54,025 bases of DNA from Thermaceae bacterium (GCA_015478585.1 JADMIM010000015.1:1-54025), one strand, 5' to 3'; positions 7,815-15,702 are shown, counted from the stretch's first letter. Notes: a model not told the origin generated them from the sequence alone. Numbers and translations: made by a program.

Positions 7815-7965
7815 TGACATCGGCTTCACCAAGCTAGTATTCAAAGCTCTTTCTTTGTGAGGCCGAGTAGACTCTTGGTATCCTCCTCCACTACGCGGAT
7901 AACTTCCAGTCGGGTTAGATACTCACCGTTCGGTGACGACCTAACCGAACTTGGTATGAGCCTGT
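7815..7965 (+). repeat. Dispersed repeat R4, copy 1
   Basis: It contains CGGCTTCACCAAGCTAGTAT, then TCCACTACGCGGATAACTTC, then CGAACTTGG. The same blocks occur in the same order on the minus strand at 36690-36838. This copy has an extra 20 or so bases (TCACCGTTCGGTGACGACCT) near its right end. Confidence 0.68.
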
Positions 7966-7988
7966 CCAAGCCAACTTGACCCCTGAAA

Positions 7989-8345
7989 TTATTTCTGAAG
8001 CGGTGTATCGCTCGAGCCTTTTCCGCTGTCCATGGGGCGCATCACCTCGCTCATCACCGCGTAATGCACCCGGCTGGCAGGGACCAAGAACACGTTGCCG
8101 CTGCCCATCTCTACCCGCACGGGTCGGTTGACCTCGAGCAGCCCCTCCAGGCTAATGAGGGCTTCTTCGGCCTGGTTTTTGCCGTCGTATACCCCGTAGA
8201 CCAGCCGGGTAGAGGCGGGGGGTTCGGTCACACCGGTTTTCGCACCGGGCAGTTGGGCGCGGCGTTTGTCCAGCATCTCCTTGGCCTCTTGTTCATCGGT
8301 CTGAGGGCCAGGGTTGACCAACCAGAGCATTACCGTATAGGCCAT
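7989..8345 (-). CDS. Conserved hypothetical protein
   Basis: A 118-residue soluble protein beginning MAYTVMLWLVNPGPQTDEQE. No domain is recognised. The ATG at 8345 is favoured over an upstream in-frame ATG because GGAGGGG lies 4 nt before it. The sequence has a short helix with many charged residues (EAKEMLDKRRAQ) and a strand-rich middle (RLVYGVYDGKN, RVEMGSGNVFLVPASRVHY). It stands between repeat R4 and the CBS gene, with convergent and divergent neighbours. Confidence 0.65.
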   Translation of the reverse strand: MAYTVMLWLVNPGPQTDEQEAKEMLDKRRAQLPGAKTGVTEPPASTRLVYGVYDGKNQAEEALISLEGLLEVNRPVRVEMGSGNVFLVPASRVHYAVMSEVMRPMDSGKGSSDTPLQK

Positions 8346-8468
8346 AAATCCCCTCCGATGGCTCAAAGGTTGGCTACTTCAAGCAGGTTCTGTTTTAGCC
8401 TCACTTAGAGACATCTGCCCCTACTCTACTCGCTGGGAGGGCAGTACCCTGAGCCTGAGGTGGTCAAG

Positions 8469-8906
8469 ATGACAGTCAAGGAATACATGACCCCCAATCC
8501 TGTCACGGTAACGCCCCACACCACGGTTCCTGAAGCGGCCCAACTCATGAAACAGGGCGGGTTCCGCCGCCTGCTTGTGGTCGAAGGAGGGCAACTGCTG
8601 GGCATCGTCACCGACCGTGACCTCAAAGAGGCCATGCCCTCCGATGCCAGCACCCTTTCGGTCTGGGAAATCAACTATCTGATTGCCCGGCTCGAGGTGC
8701 GCGAAATCATGACCCCGCATCCCTTAAGCGTTTCCGATACCCTACCGCTTCAAGCCGCCGCCAAGACCATGCTCGAGGCTAAAGTGGGCGGCTTGCCGGT
8801 TTTGCACGAAGGCAAGCTGGTGGGAATTATCACCGTGACCGATGTGCTGCGGGCTTTTTTGCGGCGCGAGGCCGAGTTGCTGGTAGGAGCCGAGGAAACT
8901 AAGTAG
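8469..8906 (+). CDS. Two-CBS-domain protein
   Basis: A 145-residue stand-alone protein with two CBS domains, the first at about residues 3-60 (VKEYMTPNPVTVTPHTTV) and the second at about 75-135 (VREIMTPHPLSVSDTLPL). Paired CBS domains bind adenine nucleotides and act as energy or redox sensors; the partner is unknown. ATG 8469 is chosen because GAGGTGG lies just upstream; GTG 8460 is the alternative and adds three residues. Confidence 0.85.
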   Translation: MTVKEYMTPNPVTVTPHTTVPEAAQLMKQGGFRRLLVVEGGQLLGIVTDRDLKEAMPSDASTLSVWEINYLIARLEVREIMTPHPLSVSDTLPLQAAAKTMLEAKVGGLPVLHEGKLVGIITVTDVLRAFLRREAELLVGAEETK

Positions 8907-8975
8907 CTCCCGAGTTTGTCAAATAATCAGCCTCACCAACTTGTCGTGGAGCCCTCCTGCTCCTTCTGGTCGAGC

Positions 8976-10586
8976 TTAGTGGCTAAGCCGGGCTTCCAGC
9001 AGCCGCTCCGCTGTCCAGGTATTGACTACCTGGCTGGGCCGCAGCCCGCATTTGTGGGCAAAGAGCAGGCCATACTGGATATCCTCGAGGCCCCCTAGAC
9101 TGTGGGCATCGGGGCCAAGGGAGAAGTTGAGGTGGTCGCGCCAGCCCAATACCCAGCGCCAGTCCAGGTCGAGACGGTAGGGATTGCAGTTGAACTCCAC
9201 GATTTTTCCATATCGCTGGGCCTGGGCCAGAATCGCCTCCCAGTCGGCCTCTACCCCTTTGCGCCGCAAGAGCAGCCGTCCGGTGGGATGCCCCAGAATG
9301 CTCAGATAGGGGTTTTCCAGCACCCGCAGAAAGCGAGCGGTCTGGTCGTCTTTGGAGAGGTTGAAGCCGGAGTGCAGGCTGCCGATAATCAGGTCGAACC
9401 TCGAGAGCACCTCCTCGGGGTAGTCCAGCGAGCCATCGGGCAGGATGTCCGATTCGATGCCCTTGAGGATGCGAAAGGGCTTCAGCTCGGCGTTGAGCCC
9501 ATCCACTTCGGCCCACTGGCGCTCGAGGTCTTCGAGCTTCAATCCGCCCGCATAAGAAGCGGTCTGGGAATGGTCGGAAAGCACCATGTACTCGTATTCG
9601 GCAGCAATCGCGGCTTCGGCCATCTCCCGCAGCGACCCGGTGGCATCGGAATACGTGGTGTGCAAATGGATCAGGCCCCGCAACTGCTCGAGGCGCAAGT
9701 GCTCCTGCGGAAGGGGCAAGCCAATGTGCTGGGGTTCGCGCCAGTACGGGGGAACGTAAGGTTGACCGGCTGCGGCGAAAATGGCTTCCTCGGTGGGTTG
9801 GGAGGAAGGAGAAAGGAGAAAGGAGGAAAGCCACTCTTTGGAGCCGGTGGCCTGAAACAGCACTGAGCCAAAATTCTCCGGCCTGGCACAGAAAATCCGT
9901 AGGGGCAAGCCTTCGGCCCGGCCTAAAACTTGCGAACCCTCCACTTTTTCGGCGTGCTCGCCAATCGCCGCCCTGACCTGTTCGGGGCTGCCCACCACTA
10001 CCAAATCCACGTTGCCCACGGTGTCCAGCCCACGCCGTAGGCTCCCGGCGAGTTCGGCCTGAAGACCGGCCTTGCCCAGGTCTTCCAGCAGCCGCCGCCC
10101 TGCCGCCAGGCCCACCGGCAGCAGCACCCGGCGCAGGTTAGCAAGGGCGAAGCGGGCGGCCTCCAAAATCCCGGCCTCGCTCTTGGCCCCGAAGCCGGGC
10201 AGGGTACGAATCTTACCCTCCTGAGCGTAGTGGATGAGTTCTTCTAAGCTGTTCATGCCGCCATCCCACAGGGCCCGGATGCGCTTGGGGCCGAGCCCCT
10301 GTACACCGAACAGCTCGAGCACCCCCGGCGGAACCTGGGCCTCGAGTTCGCCCAGGTAGGGAAATTCACCGGTCTGTACGATTTCGCTAAGGATAGGAGC
10401 CAAGGCTGGCCCGACCCCGAAAACCCCCTTGAAGCCGTTCGCTGCGAGTTCGTCGAGGTTCTTCTCGAGCTTCTCTATATTCCGGGCGGCTTTGCGGTAG
10501 GCTGCGACGCGGAAATCGCCCTCTCCCAGCACTTCCATCAGGTCGGCGGCGTACTCGAGCAGTCCAGCGAGTTCTTTGCGGTTCAT
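8976..10586 (-). CDS. polX: PolX-type DNA polymerase/PHP exonuclease with altered polymerase active site
   Basis: A 536-residue bacterial PolX: helix-hairpin-helix 8 kDa region (about 1-150), nucleotidyltransferase palm (about 150-260) and a C-terminal PHP domain (about 303-530). Bacterial PolX fills short gaps and its PHP domain has 3'-5' exonuclease activity in base excision repair. The PHP metal motifs look intact: HLH at 307-309, LSDHSQ, GIESD, GSLHSGF, LGHPTGR and PDAHS. In the palm, the usual DxD reads N192-V-D194 after GSLRRGLDTVG, and the third Asp (normally VDLRV) reads LPLRI with Pro228. The palm-to-PHP linker is also short. DNA synthesis is therefore doubtful while the nuclease should work. 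Confidence 0.9.
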   Translation of the reverse strand: MNRKELAGLLEYAADLMEVLGEGDFRVAAYRKAARNIEKLEKNLDELAANGFKGVFGVGPALAPILSEIVQTGEFPYLGELEAQVPPGVLELFGVQGLGPKRIRALWDGGMNSLEELIHYAQEGKIRTLPGFGAKSEAGILEAARFALANLRRVLLPVGLAAGRRLLEDLGKAGLQAELAGSLRRGLDTVGNVDLVVVGSPEQVRAAIGEHAEKVEGSQVLGRAEGLPLRIFCARPENFGSVLFQATGSKEWLSSFLLSPSSQPTEEAIFAAAGQPYVPPYWREPQHIGLPLPQEHLRLEQLRGLIHLHTTYSDATGSLREMAEAAIAAEYEYMVLSDHSQTASYAGGLKLEDLERQWAEVDGLNAELKPFRILKGIESDILPDGSLDYPEEVLSRFDLIIGSLHSGFNLSKDDQTARFLRVLENPYLSILGHPTGRLLLRRKGVEADWEAILAQAQRYGKIVEFNCNPYRLDLDWRWVLGWRDHLNFSLGPDAHSLGGLEDIQYGLLFAHKCGLRPSQVVNTWTAERLLEARLSH

Positions 10587-10592
10587 GGGGAT

Positions 10593-10598
10593 AGCCTA
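10593..10598 (-). promoter_or_regulatory. -10 box (TAGGCT) for polX
   Basis: On the minus strand TAGGCT lies 6 nt before the ATG. It sits inside an imperfect palindrome, GATAGCCTATCGCTGATAGC on the plus strand, which is itself repeat-like. Confidence 0.4.
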
Positions 10599-10656
10599 TC
10601 GCTGATAGCGGATAGCCAATAGCTATCTGGTTCACTCGAGCTAACCCGCTGTGGGT

Positions 10657-11445
10657 CTACAGACTGTAGGTTTGGGGCTTTCCAGCCCGAAAGACCCAGG
10701 CTTCTCGGTAGCCCGCTGCTTTGAGCACGTCCGCAGCATCAGGGAAGCGATACCCGACTTCTCCGGGTTGGTGGGCATCGGAGCCCAGGACGGTAGGAAT
10801 ACCGAGCTGGTGGGCTCGAGCCAATAGCGCTGGGGACGGGTAAATTTCACCCACGGGCTTGCGCCAACCTGCGGTGTTCACGTCCAGCGCGAGCCCTTCA
10901 CCGGCCATGGCTTGCAAAGCCTCCTGGGCTAGGTCTAAGTAGCCCTCTGCTGGGATGTGACCAAATTTTTTGGGCAAATCCAGATGCCCGATGCTGTGAA
11001 AAAGCCCACTCTGGGCGGCCTGAGCCACCAGTTTGAAATATTCACGGTAAACCCCGCGCAGGTCGCGCTGGTCGAACTCCGTGGCGAAGTTGGGATTGTC
11101 GAAGGGCCACGCACCAAGGTAGTGCACCGAGCCGATGATGTAGTCGTAGGGATAGGCGGAAATCAGCTTTCGCAGGTAGGGCTCAGTACCGGGATGAAAA
11201 TCGGCCTCGAGGCCGATCCCGAAATAAAAATCTCCCGACTCAGCCCGAACTTTCTCCAACATGGTGTGATAAAAAGGCAGCTCTTCCAAACCCATGCGAA
11301 AGTCCGCGTCGAACCAGGCAGGCATGGGGCTGTGGTCGGTCATGATAATGCCCTTCAGACCGGATTTTTGGGCGGCTTGGAGGTACTGTGCGGGCGTGCC
11401 GATGGCGTGTTTGCACAGCGGGGTGTGCATGTGGGAGTCATACAT
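10657..11445 (-). CDS. Histidinol-phosphatase (PHP family, HisK/HisJ type)
   Basis: A 262-residue PHP-domain phosphatase that would remove phosphate from histidinol phosphate, the eighth step of histidine synthesis. Metal-binding motifs are visible: MYDSHMHTPLCKH at the start, MTDHSPMP, GLEADF, GSVHYLG, GHLD and GSDAHQPGEV. The length and the order of motifs match the HisJ group. It lies upstream of polX, another PHP protein, on the same strand with a 70 nt gap. Other histidine genes are not in the window. Confidence 0.87.
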   Translation of the reverse strand: MYDSHMHTPLCKHAIGTPAQYLQAAQKSGLKGIIMTDHSPMPAWFDADFRMGLEELPFYHTMLEKVRAESGDFYFGIGLEADFHPGTEPYLRKLISAYPYDYIIGSVHYLGAWPFDNPNFATEFDQRDLRGVYREYFKLVAQAAQSGLFHSIGHLDLPKKFGHIPAEGYLDLAQEALQAMAGEGLALDVNTAGWRKPVGEIYPSPALLARAHQLGIPTVLGSDAHQPGEVGYRFPDAADVLKAAGYREAWVFRAGKPQTYSL

Positions 11446-11538
11446 ACTGGCTTAAGGCTAAAGGCTCGAGCCTAGATTTGCGACCTCTATCCAGGACGGG
11501 AAAATCGCCGGTTAGAAAAATGTGTGCAGGACACGAAC

Positions 11539-12114
11539 TCATCCGCCGACTCGCACCACTTGCCCGCTGCTCACCCAAACCCGCACCGCTTCCCCAAGAA
11601 TCTGTGATGCCCGTTCGGACAAAGCGTCATCGAGGTCTAAACCGTTTCCAACTGCCTGAATCAGGCTGGGAACTTCCGGTGGAGCTAGTTCGGGGGCGCG
11701 GTCTAGCACTGCGTCCACCTGCCAACGGCTGGCCCACAGCCGCTTCAAGGCCCATAGCGCCTCTTGCTTGCCCACCTCGAGGCTAAAAGGAGGCTCAGCG
11801 GCGTAGCGCACCAACAATTGCCTGCTCGGGAGGGCGGCTTTTACCGCATCGGAGCGCTCGGGCAACATATAAGACTCCCGCAGCAGTTTTTCCGCCTGAG
11901 TGCTGGCAGCCTCGAGCTTCTCCTCGTCCAAGCGTGCTCCAAACACCCCCGCAAACGTCCGGTTGAGCTGCTCGGCAAGGTTGCCCAGTTGATAGAACTC
12001 AGTTTCCAAACCCAGCAAAACAGTGGTGTCTGCGACGGCAACTCCGGCGGCTTTCAGGCGTTGCAGTTGGCCCACTTCGCCCAGGGTGGGGGCTTTCTCG
12101 AGCGAAAAAATCAC
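11539..12114 (-). CDS. Hypothetical protein with a faint PEP-synthase/PPDK-like N-terminus
   Basis: A 191-residue protein starting at GTG (MIFSLEKAPTLGEVGQLQRL). The opening resembles the first residues of the nucleotide-binding domain of pyruvate phosphate dikinase or PEP synthase (LGGKAxxLxxLxxxGVxVP), and QLLVRYAAEPPF resembles its VRSSA strand. It is much too short for either enzyme and lacks the phosphohistidine domain. I regard it as an unknown protein, possibly derived from that fold. TAAACT lies 7 nt before the start. Confidence 0.6.
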   Translation of the reverse strand: MIFSLEKAPTLGEVGQLQRLKAAGVAVADTTVLLGLETEFYQLGNLAEQLNRTFAGVFGARLDEEKLEAASTQAEKLLRESYMLPERSDAVKAALPSRQLLVRYAAEPPFSLEVGKQEALWALKRLWASRWQVDAVLDRAPELAPPEVPSLIQAVGNGLDLDDALSERASQILGEAVRVWVSSGQVVRVGG

Positions 12115-12121
12115 GTTCCCA

Positions 12122-12127
12122 AGTTTA
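12122..12127 (-). promoter_or_regulatory. -10 box (TAAACT) of a leaderless-type promoter
   Basis: On the minus strand TAAACT is 7 nt before the GTG start at 12114. Confidence 0.42.
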
Positions 12128-12426
12128 CTGCTGGACTACCCTCGAGATGTACAATCTCACAGCAGCTACGTTAAAACACAAGCACCACCGGGGAGGCTTC
12201 GGGGGTGCTTGGTGGAAGCTGGGCTGGAAATCGAATGGGTGGTATAAGTGCACCCAACTTCTACGCCTCTAGCTTAGCCGATTCCCCAGACCATCCTGGG
12301 TTATCTGACCTTCGGCGCTATTGCCCGCTTGACCCTGACCCGGTATTGGGGTCGCACACCAGCCGATCCCAGGTGGGCAGGAAAACCAATCTGAACATCC
12401 AGGTCGGCTCGCCACCGACCTAGCCT
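12128..12426. other. Intergenic stretch with a hairpin and gene debris
   Basis: Holds a hairpin at 12180-12210 (arms AAGCACC and GGTGCTT, large loop), the 14-mer CTCGAGATGTACAA that also occurs near 24443, and the reading-frame debris listed separately at 12278. No intact gene is visible. Confidence 0.5.
12278..12394 (+). pseudogene. Possible C-terminal remnant of a membrane protein gene
   Basis: An open stretch of 38 codons with no start reads PIPQTILGYLTFGAIARLTL then TRYWGRTPADPRWAGKPI and stop. The hydrophobic helix followed by a basic, Pro/Trp-containing tail looks like the end of a membrane protein. It is closed upstream by TAG at 12275 and followed by repeat R1. This may be the surviving end of a gene cut by rearrangement. 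Confidence 0.25.
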
Positions 12427-12532
12427 GGAGCGGTTTTCAGAAAGAAAACGGCAGTCTACTCCGCTAGAAAGACCGTACTCAGTTCATTTTTGGCCGCCAT
12501 GAGTAGCGGCAAAAATAGCGGAAACCGCGATA
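12427..12532 (+). repeat. Dispersed repeat R1, full copy
   Basis: Runs from TGGAGCGGTTTTCAGAAAGA to GCGGAAACCGCGATA, about 106 bp, and matches 21389-21494 over almost its whole length. The ends are inverted with respect to each other (GCGGTTT at left, AAACCGC at right), and an inner palindrome (GCCGCCATGAGTAGCGGC) suggests a folded RNA. Confidence 0.8.
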
Positions 12533-12569
12533 ATCAGCTAACACCTGAGAAAACCGCTGAAAATCAGGC

Positions 12570-12575
12570 CATAAT
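12570..12575 (+). promoter_or_regulatory. -10 box (CATAAT) for pdxH
   Basis: CATAAT is 6 nt before the ATG at 12582, a leaderless-type arrangement. Confidence 0.45.
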
Positions 12576-12581
12576 AAGAGC

Positions 12582-13217
12582 ATGGATATCAGTCACCTGC
12601 GCACCGACTACACCCAGAATGTGCTCGAGGAGAAAGACCTGGACTCCGATCCCTGGGTACAGTTTGAGAACTGGCTAGGAGCGGCAATTGCGGCCAATCT
12701 CCCCGAGCCGCACGGCATGACCCTTTGCACCGTGGGGGAAAAGGGCCGCCCCAGCAGCCGGGTGGTGCTGCTGCGAGGGCTTTCGCCGCAAGGGTTGGTG
12801 TTTTATACCAACTACCGCAGCCGCAAAGGACAGGAGTTAGAGCAGCATCCCTGGGCTTGTCTGAATTTTTGGTGGCCACAGCTCGAGCGCCAAGTGCGGG
12901 TCGAGGGTCGGGTGCAAAAAGTCGCGCCAGAACAGTCCGATGCCTATTTTGCCAGCCGCCCCTACGAAAGCCAGGTGGCTTCAGCCGCCAGCCCGCAAAG
13001 CACAGAGATTCCCTCGAGGGCCACCCTGGAGGAGCAAATCACCGAGTTGAGGTGCGAATATCCTGATGCTGTGCCGCGTCCGGCCCATTGGGGGGGGTTT
13101 TGCCTGGTTCCAGACTACTTCGAGTTTTGGCAGGGCCGCAAAGCCCGACTCCACGACCGGCTGGCCTACACGGTGCAGACTGACGGTTCCTGGAAGGTGG
13201 CGCGGCTGGCCCCGTGA
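12582..13217 (+). CDS. pdxH: Pyridoxamine 5'-phosphate oxidase
   Basis: A 211-residue FMN-dependent oxidase that makes pyridoxal 5'-phosphate from pyridoxine or pyridoxamine phosphate. Family motifs in order: MTLCTVGEKGRPSSRVVLLR (FMN-binding strand), FYTNYRSRKGQEL, PWACLNFWWPQLERQVRVEG, SRPYESQVASAASPQS and the C-terminal PDYFEFWQGRKARLHDR signature. The usual length is about 210-220 residues. It stands alone between R1 and the YgjP-like gene. Confidence 0.95.
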   Translation: MDISHLRTDYTQNVLEEKDLDSDPWVQFENWLGAAIAANLPEPHGMTLCTVGEKGRPSSRVVLLRGLSPQGLVFYTNYRSRKGQELEQHPWACLNFWWPQLERQVRVEGRVQKVAPEQSDAYFASRPYESQVASAASPQSTEIPSRATLEEQITELRCEYPDAVPRPAHWGGFCLVPDYFEFWQGRKARLHDRLAYTVQTDGSWKVARLAP

Positions 13218-13390
13218 GCATTGATACCCAACCCACTGCTTTGCCTGAGTGTCCTTCTGTCAACTCCCTTAATGAAACGCTTTCTCATTATGCTGAAAAC
13301 AGACATTATTTTATAAATAGTCTTTGAACGAAAATTACAAGAGCCAATCTCACCATCTATTTGGCTTGTCCTGGATAGGATTAAGGCCGG

Positions 13391-14089
13391 ATGCCAGACC
13401 TCGAGAAAGCTACCCTATTTGTCCAAAACAGACCCATCCACTTTTACATCCGTCGCAGTTCCCGCCGCCGCACAGTGGGAATTACCGTTGACCTGCAAGG
13501 GGTGCGTGTAGCTGCTCCCAAACGAATGCCGCTGGAGCGCGTTGTTGAATTGGTGAGCACCAAGGCCCCCTGGATTGCCCAGAAGGTTGTCGAGCTTAAA
13601 AGCCGCCGTGAACCGCGCAAACGCTTTGTTAATGGAGAGTCTTATCCCTATCTGGGCCGCCGGGTGCGGCTCGAGGTGGCCCTGAGCCCACACAAAAACC
13701 CGGTGGCCCTCAAGGGAAACGTGCTCGAGGTGCGCTCGAGCGATCCCCGTTCGGCTTTGGAATCGTGGTACAAGGCCAGAGCCCAGGAGGTCATCCAGCG
13801 CCGGGTCGAACTCTACTGTCAGGAACTCGGCTGGAAGGTTCCGCCGGTGCTGGTGCGCAACCAAAAAAAGCGCTGGGGAAGCTGTAATGCCAAAGGTGAG
13901 CTACGCTTCAACTGGCGCTTGATCATGGCCCCCTTGGAACTGCTCGACTACGTGGTGGTTCACGAGATGGCCCACCTCAAGGTGCTCAACCACAGCCCAC
14001 GGTTTTGGCGCTTGGTAGAGCAAATTATGCCCGACTACAAGGAGCGCCATCAGGCCCTAAACGAGTTGGGGCCAGGGCTATATTGGTAG
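13391..14089 (+). CDS. YgjP-like (WLM/DUF45) zinc metallopeptidase
   Basis: A 232-residue protein of the YgjP/SprT-like group. The zinc site HEMAH is at 191-195, with a third His in LNHSPRFW about ten residues on, and the RWGSCNAKGELRFNWRL block before it is diagnostic. The substrate is unknown. The upstream 170 nt are unusually A+T-rich (ATTATTTTATAAATAG), and TAGGAT lies 9 nt before the ATG, so it probably has its own promoter. Confidence 0.87.
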   Translation: MPDLEKATLFVQNRPIHFYIRRSSRRRTVGITVDLQGVRVAAPKRMPLERVVELVSTKAPWIAQKVVELKSRREPRKRFVNGESYPYLGRRVRLEVALSPHKNPVALKGNVLEVRSSDPRSALESWYKARAQEVIQRRVELYCQELGWKVPPVLVRNQKKRWGSCNAKGELRFNWRLIMAPLELLDYVVVHEMAHLKVLNHSPRFWRLVEQIMPDYKERHQALNELGPGLYW

Positions 14090-14129
14090 ACATACTGTCT
14101 GTGAAGGCAAAACTTTGGCTCGAGGAATG

Positions 14130-14600
14130 CCCTCAGGGACGTGCTGTGCTGAGGGCTTCGTCGCGCTTCTGTGCGGTTGGCCCAGTAAATAGACCTCGGG
14201 CGAAAGTAGGGGGTCTGTCAGACTGGAGGGGTGAGAGCGTACACCGAGCAGGTTTTGGCGTTACCGAGGGGGGCATACAAGCGAACCTTGGAGGTGAAGC
14301 CCAACAGCTGCGTGAGGTTCTGGTCGCAGGGGAGCATGGCAAGAAGAAAGCCGGACGAACCCCCTCCCTGGATTTATAGGCCGGGGCCGAGAGCACGATT
14401 TTAGAGTGTGTAAACGCAGCCAGTGCGTCCGGCGACTCCATCCCAAAACCGAGTTGCTGGGCGACAGCGGCGATCAAGGTGTACAGAAGCTGCATCCCAA
14501 CAGCCGTACACCATCGCCGCCGTAGATTCGGCCTGGGCCTCAACCTTATCGCTGGTTTGCACAACGCTGACCTTCAGCTCGCTCAGCCGCTATGACTTTC
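14130..14600 (-). pseudogene. Probable decayed gene of unknown family
   Basis: No single frame gives a convincing protein, but protein-like segments follow one another in different minus-strand frames: LSELKVSVVQTSDKVEAQAE (near 14578-14519), then LLYTLIAAVAQQLGFGMESP (near 14490-14431), then LLAMLPCDQNLTQLLGFTSK (near 14343-14284), which ends at a stop near 14218. This is what a frameshifted gene looks like. A 143-codon open frame crosses the region but changes to a Pro/Arg/Ser-rich shadow-like composition half way. The family is not recognised. Confidence 0.3.
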
Positions 14601-14631
14601 GCCGGAGGTCTAATATACCCTTGCTACCTCC

Positions 14632-14660
14632 TAGAGCGGTTTTCGGAAAGAAGCTGGGAA
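14632..14660 (+). repeat. R1 left-end fragment
   Basis: TAGAGCGGTTTTCGGAAAGA matches the first 20 bases of R1 with one change; the rest of the repeat is missing. Confidence 0.55.
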
Positions 14661-14788
14661 TGGCCTGAGTATATTTACGGTATCCCTCTGAGAGCCCCGA
14701 TAGCTTCATGGGGTCAAATCCAAACCCCTACCCCCTCCCGTACAGCGAGATGTTAGGGCCAAAGAGCCCTACACTCAGGAGGTAAGGG

Positions 14789-15241
14789 ATGAAGCGCATA
14801 TTCGGAATCGGTCTGGTAGTGGTGGTTTTGGGCCTGGCAATGGCTCAGATGATGAACGTGATGAAGGCTCCGCCTGCTGCGCCTTACGTAAATGTCAGCG
14901 ATGCCCTGAAGGGTGCTTTGCCCAACTTTATTCCCGGCCTGGGCACCCTTTATGTAGATGCCAAGAAGCTTCCCGAAGGCCCTTTCCTGGCCTACGATAA
15001 GTCGGGCAAGCTAATCAAGGTGGTCTTCATGGTGCCGCTAGACAACCTCGGCCCCGGCAAGAAGAGCTACGTAGATATGGGTACGGATGCGCTCAAAGGT
15101 ATTGGCGTGACCAAGTACGACCACGTCAATATCATCGGTTCCGGCCCTCACCCCGGCGTAGAGATGCCCCACGTACATATTGAGTTCGTGCTGGTTAGCG
15201 GGGCTGACGAGAAGAAGCTGCTCGAGGCCGATCCCTACTAA
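14789..15241 (+). CDS. TTHB210-like (DUF5602) exported protein
   Basis: A 150-residue protein with a signal peptide (MKRIFGIGLVVVVLGLAMAQ) and a body that resembles TTHB210 of Thermus thermophilus, a periplasmic protein under SigE control there. The histidine-rich end GPHPGVEMPHVHIEFVLV could hold a metal. The start has an excellent ribosome binding site (AGGAGGTAAGGG). No sigma/anti-sigma genes are beside it. Its stop TAA forms the first bases of repeat R2 (TAAGTATCCCC). Confidence 0.72.
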   Translation: MKRIFGIGLVVVVLGLAMAQMMNVMKAPPAAPYVNVSDALKGALPNFIPGLGTLYVDAKKLPEGPFLAYDKSGKLIKVVFMVPLDNLGPGKKSYVDMGTDALKGIGVTKYDHVNIIGSGPHPGVEMPHVHIEFVLVSGADEKKLLEADPY

Positions 15242-15341
15242 GTATCCCCGAATCTGACTAGTGCTATATCCGCAGTTCGATGGCTTTGTAAAGGCCCGTT
15301 TCTGAAGGCGCGAGTGTCAGATTTGGGGAACCCCCTAAAAA
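15239..15341 (+). repeat. Dispersed repeat R2, copy 1
   Basis: Begins TAAGTATCCCCGAATCTGAC and carries GGCCCGTTTCTGAAGGCGCG and GTCAGATTTGGGGAACCCCC. It contains a long inverted repeat: CCCCGAATCTGAC at left against GTCAGATTTGGGG at right. Related copies lie at 34808 and 49793. The first TAA is the stop codon of the preceding gene. Confidence 0.8.
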
Positions 15342-15377
15342 GCCAGCCTGACTGAAAGAAGCAAAGTGAAATCAATC

Positions 15378-15405
15378 AACCGGGAACCCTGGGGTTTCCG
15401 GTTTT
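15378..15405. terminator. Bidirectional hairpin between convergent genes
   Basis: AACCGGGAACCC pairs with GGGTTTCCGGTT (one G-T pair) and is followed by TTTT on the plus strand. It lies between the convergent TTHB210-like gene and the CsoR-like gene. Confidence 0.6.
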
Positions 15406-15418
15406 GGGTTGGGGCTTA

Positions 15419-15694
15419 TCAACTACTGAACTTGCGGAGAATTTCGGCGATCTGGGCAGGCTTGTCCTTTTTACCCTTGATTAAATCTGCCGTACACACC
15501 GCTAAAAACTCTTGCAACGCTAAGATCGAGGCCGACTCGAGAGCCTTTTTGGTGGCGTTCATCTGGGTTAGCATGTCGTCACAAGGCCGACCTTCCTCCA
15601 CCATTTTTTGCAAGCCCCGTACCTGTCCTTCAATTCGGCGCAAGCGTTTGAGGATGGCGGCCTGAGTCTCGGCGCTGAGGTCGTGAGTGGTCAT
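15419..15694 (-). CDS. CsoR/CstR-family transcriptional repressor (Cys-Cys type)
   Basis: A 91-residue DUF156 four-helix DNA-binding protein (RLRRIEGQVRGLQKMVEEGR). CsoR senses Cu(I) through Cys, His and Cys. Here Cys38 and Cys67 are 29 apart, as in the family, but the His position four residues before the second Cys is Phe63 (LQEFLAVC). A Cys pair without His is what the persulfide sensor CstR shows, so sulfur or another thiol-reactive signal is more likely than copper. No target gene is adjacent. TAGAGT lies 8 nt before the start. Confidence 0.85.
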   Translation of the reverse strand: MTTHDLSAETQAAILKRLRRIEGQVRGLQKMVEEGRPCDDMLTQMNATKKALESASILALQEFLAVCTADLIKGKKDKPAQIAEILRKFSS

Positions 15695-15702
15695 AGATAT
15701 TT

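Noticed and set aside
7815-7965. A CRISPR-like or tandem repeat array among R1-R4
   Set aside because: Copies are far apart, longer than CRISPR repeats and not regularly spaced; no cas genes are present.
9102-9866. A 254-codon open frame on the plus strand
   Set aside because: Complement of polX; the PHP and palm motifs lie on the minus strand.
14133-14564. A 143-codon open frame on the minus strand
   Set aside because: Only part looks protein-like; the rest is Pro/Arg/Ser-rich shadow. Recorded as a possible decayed gene instead.
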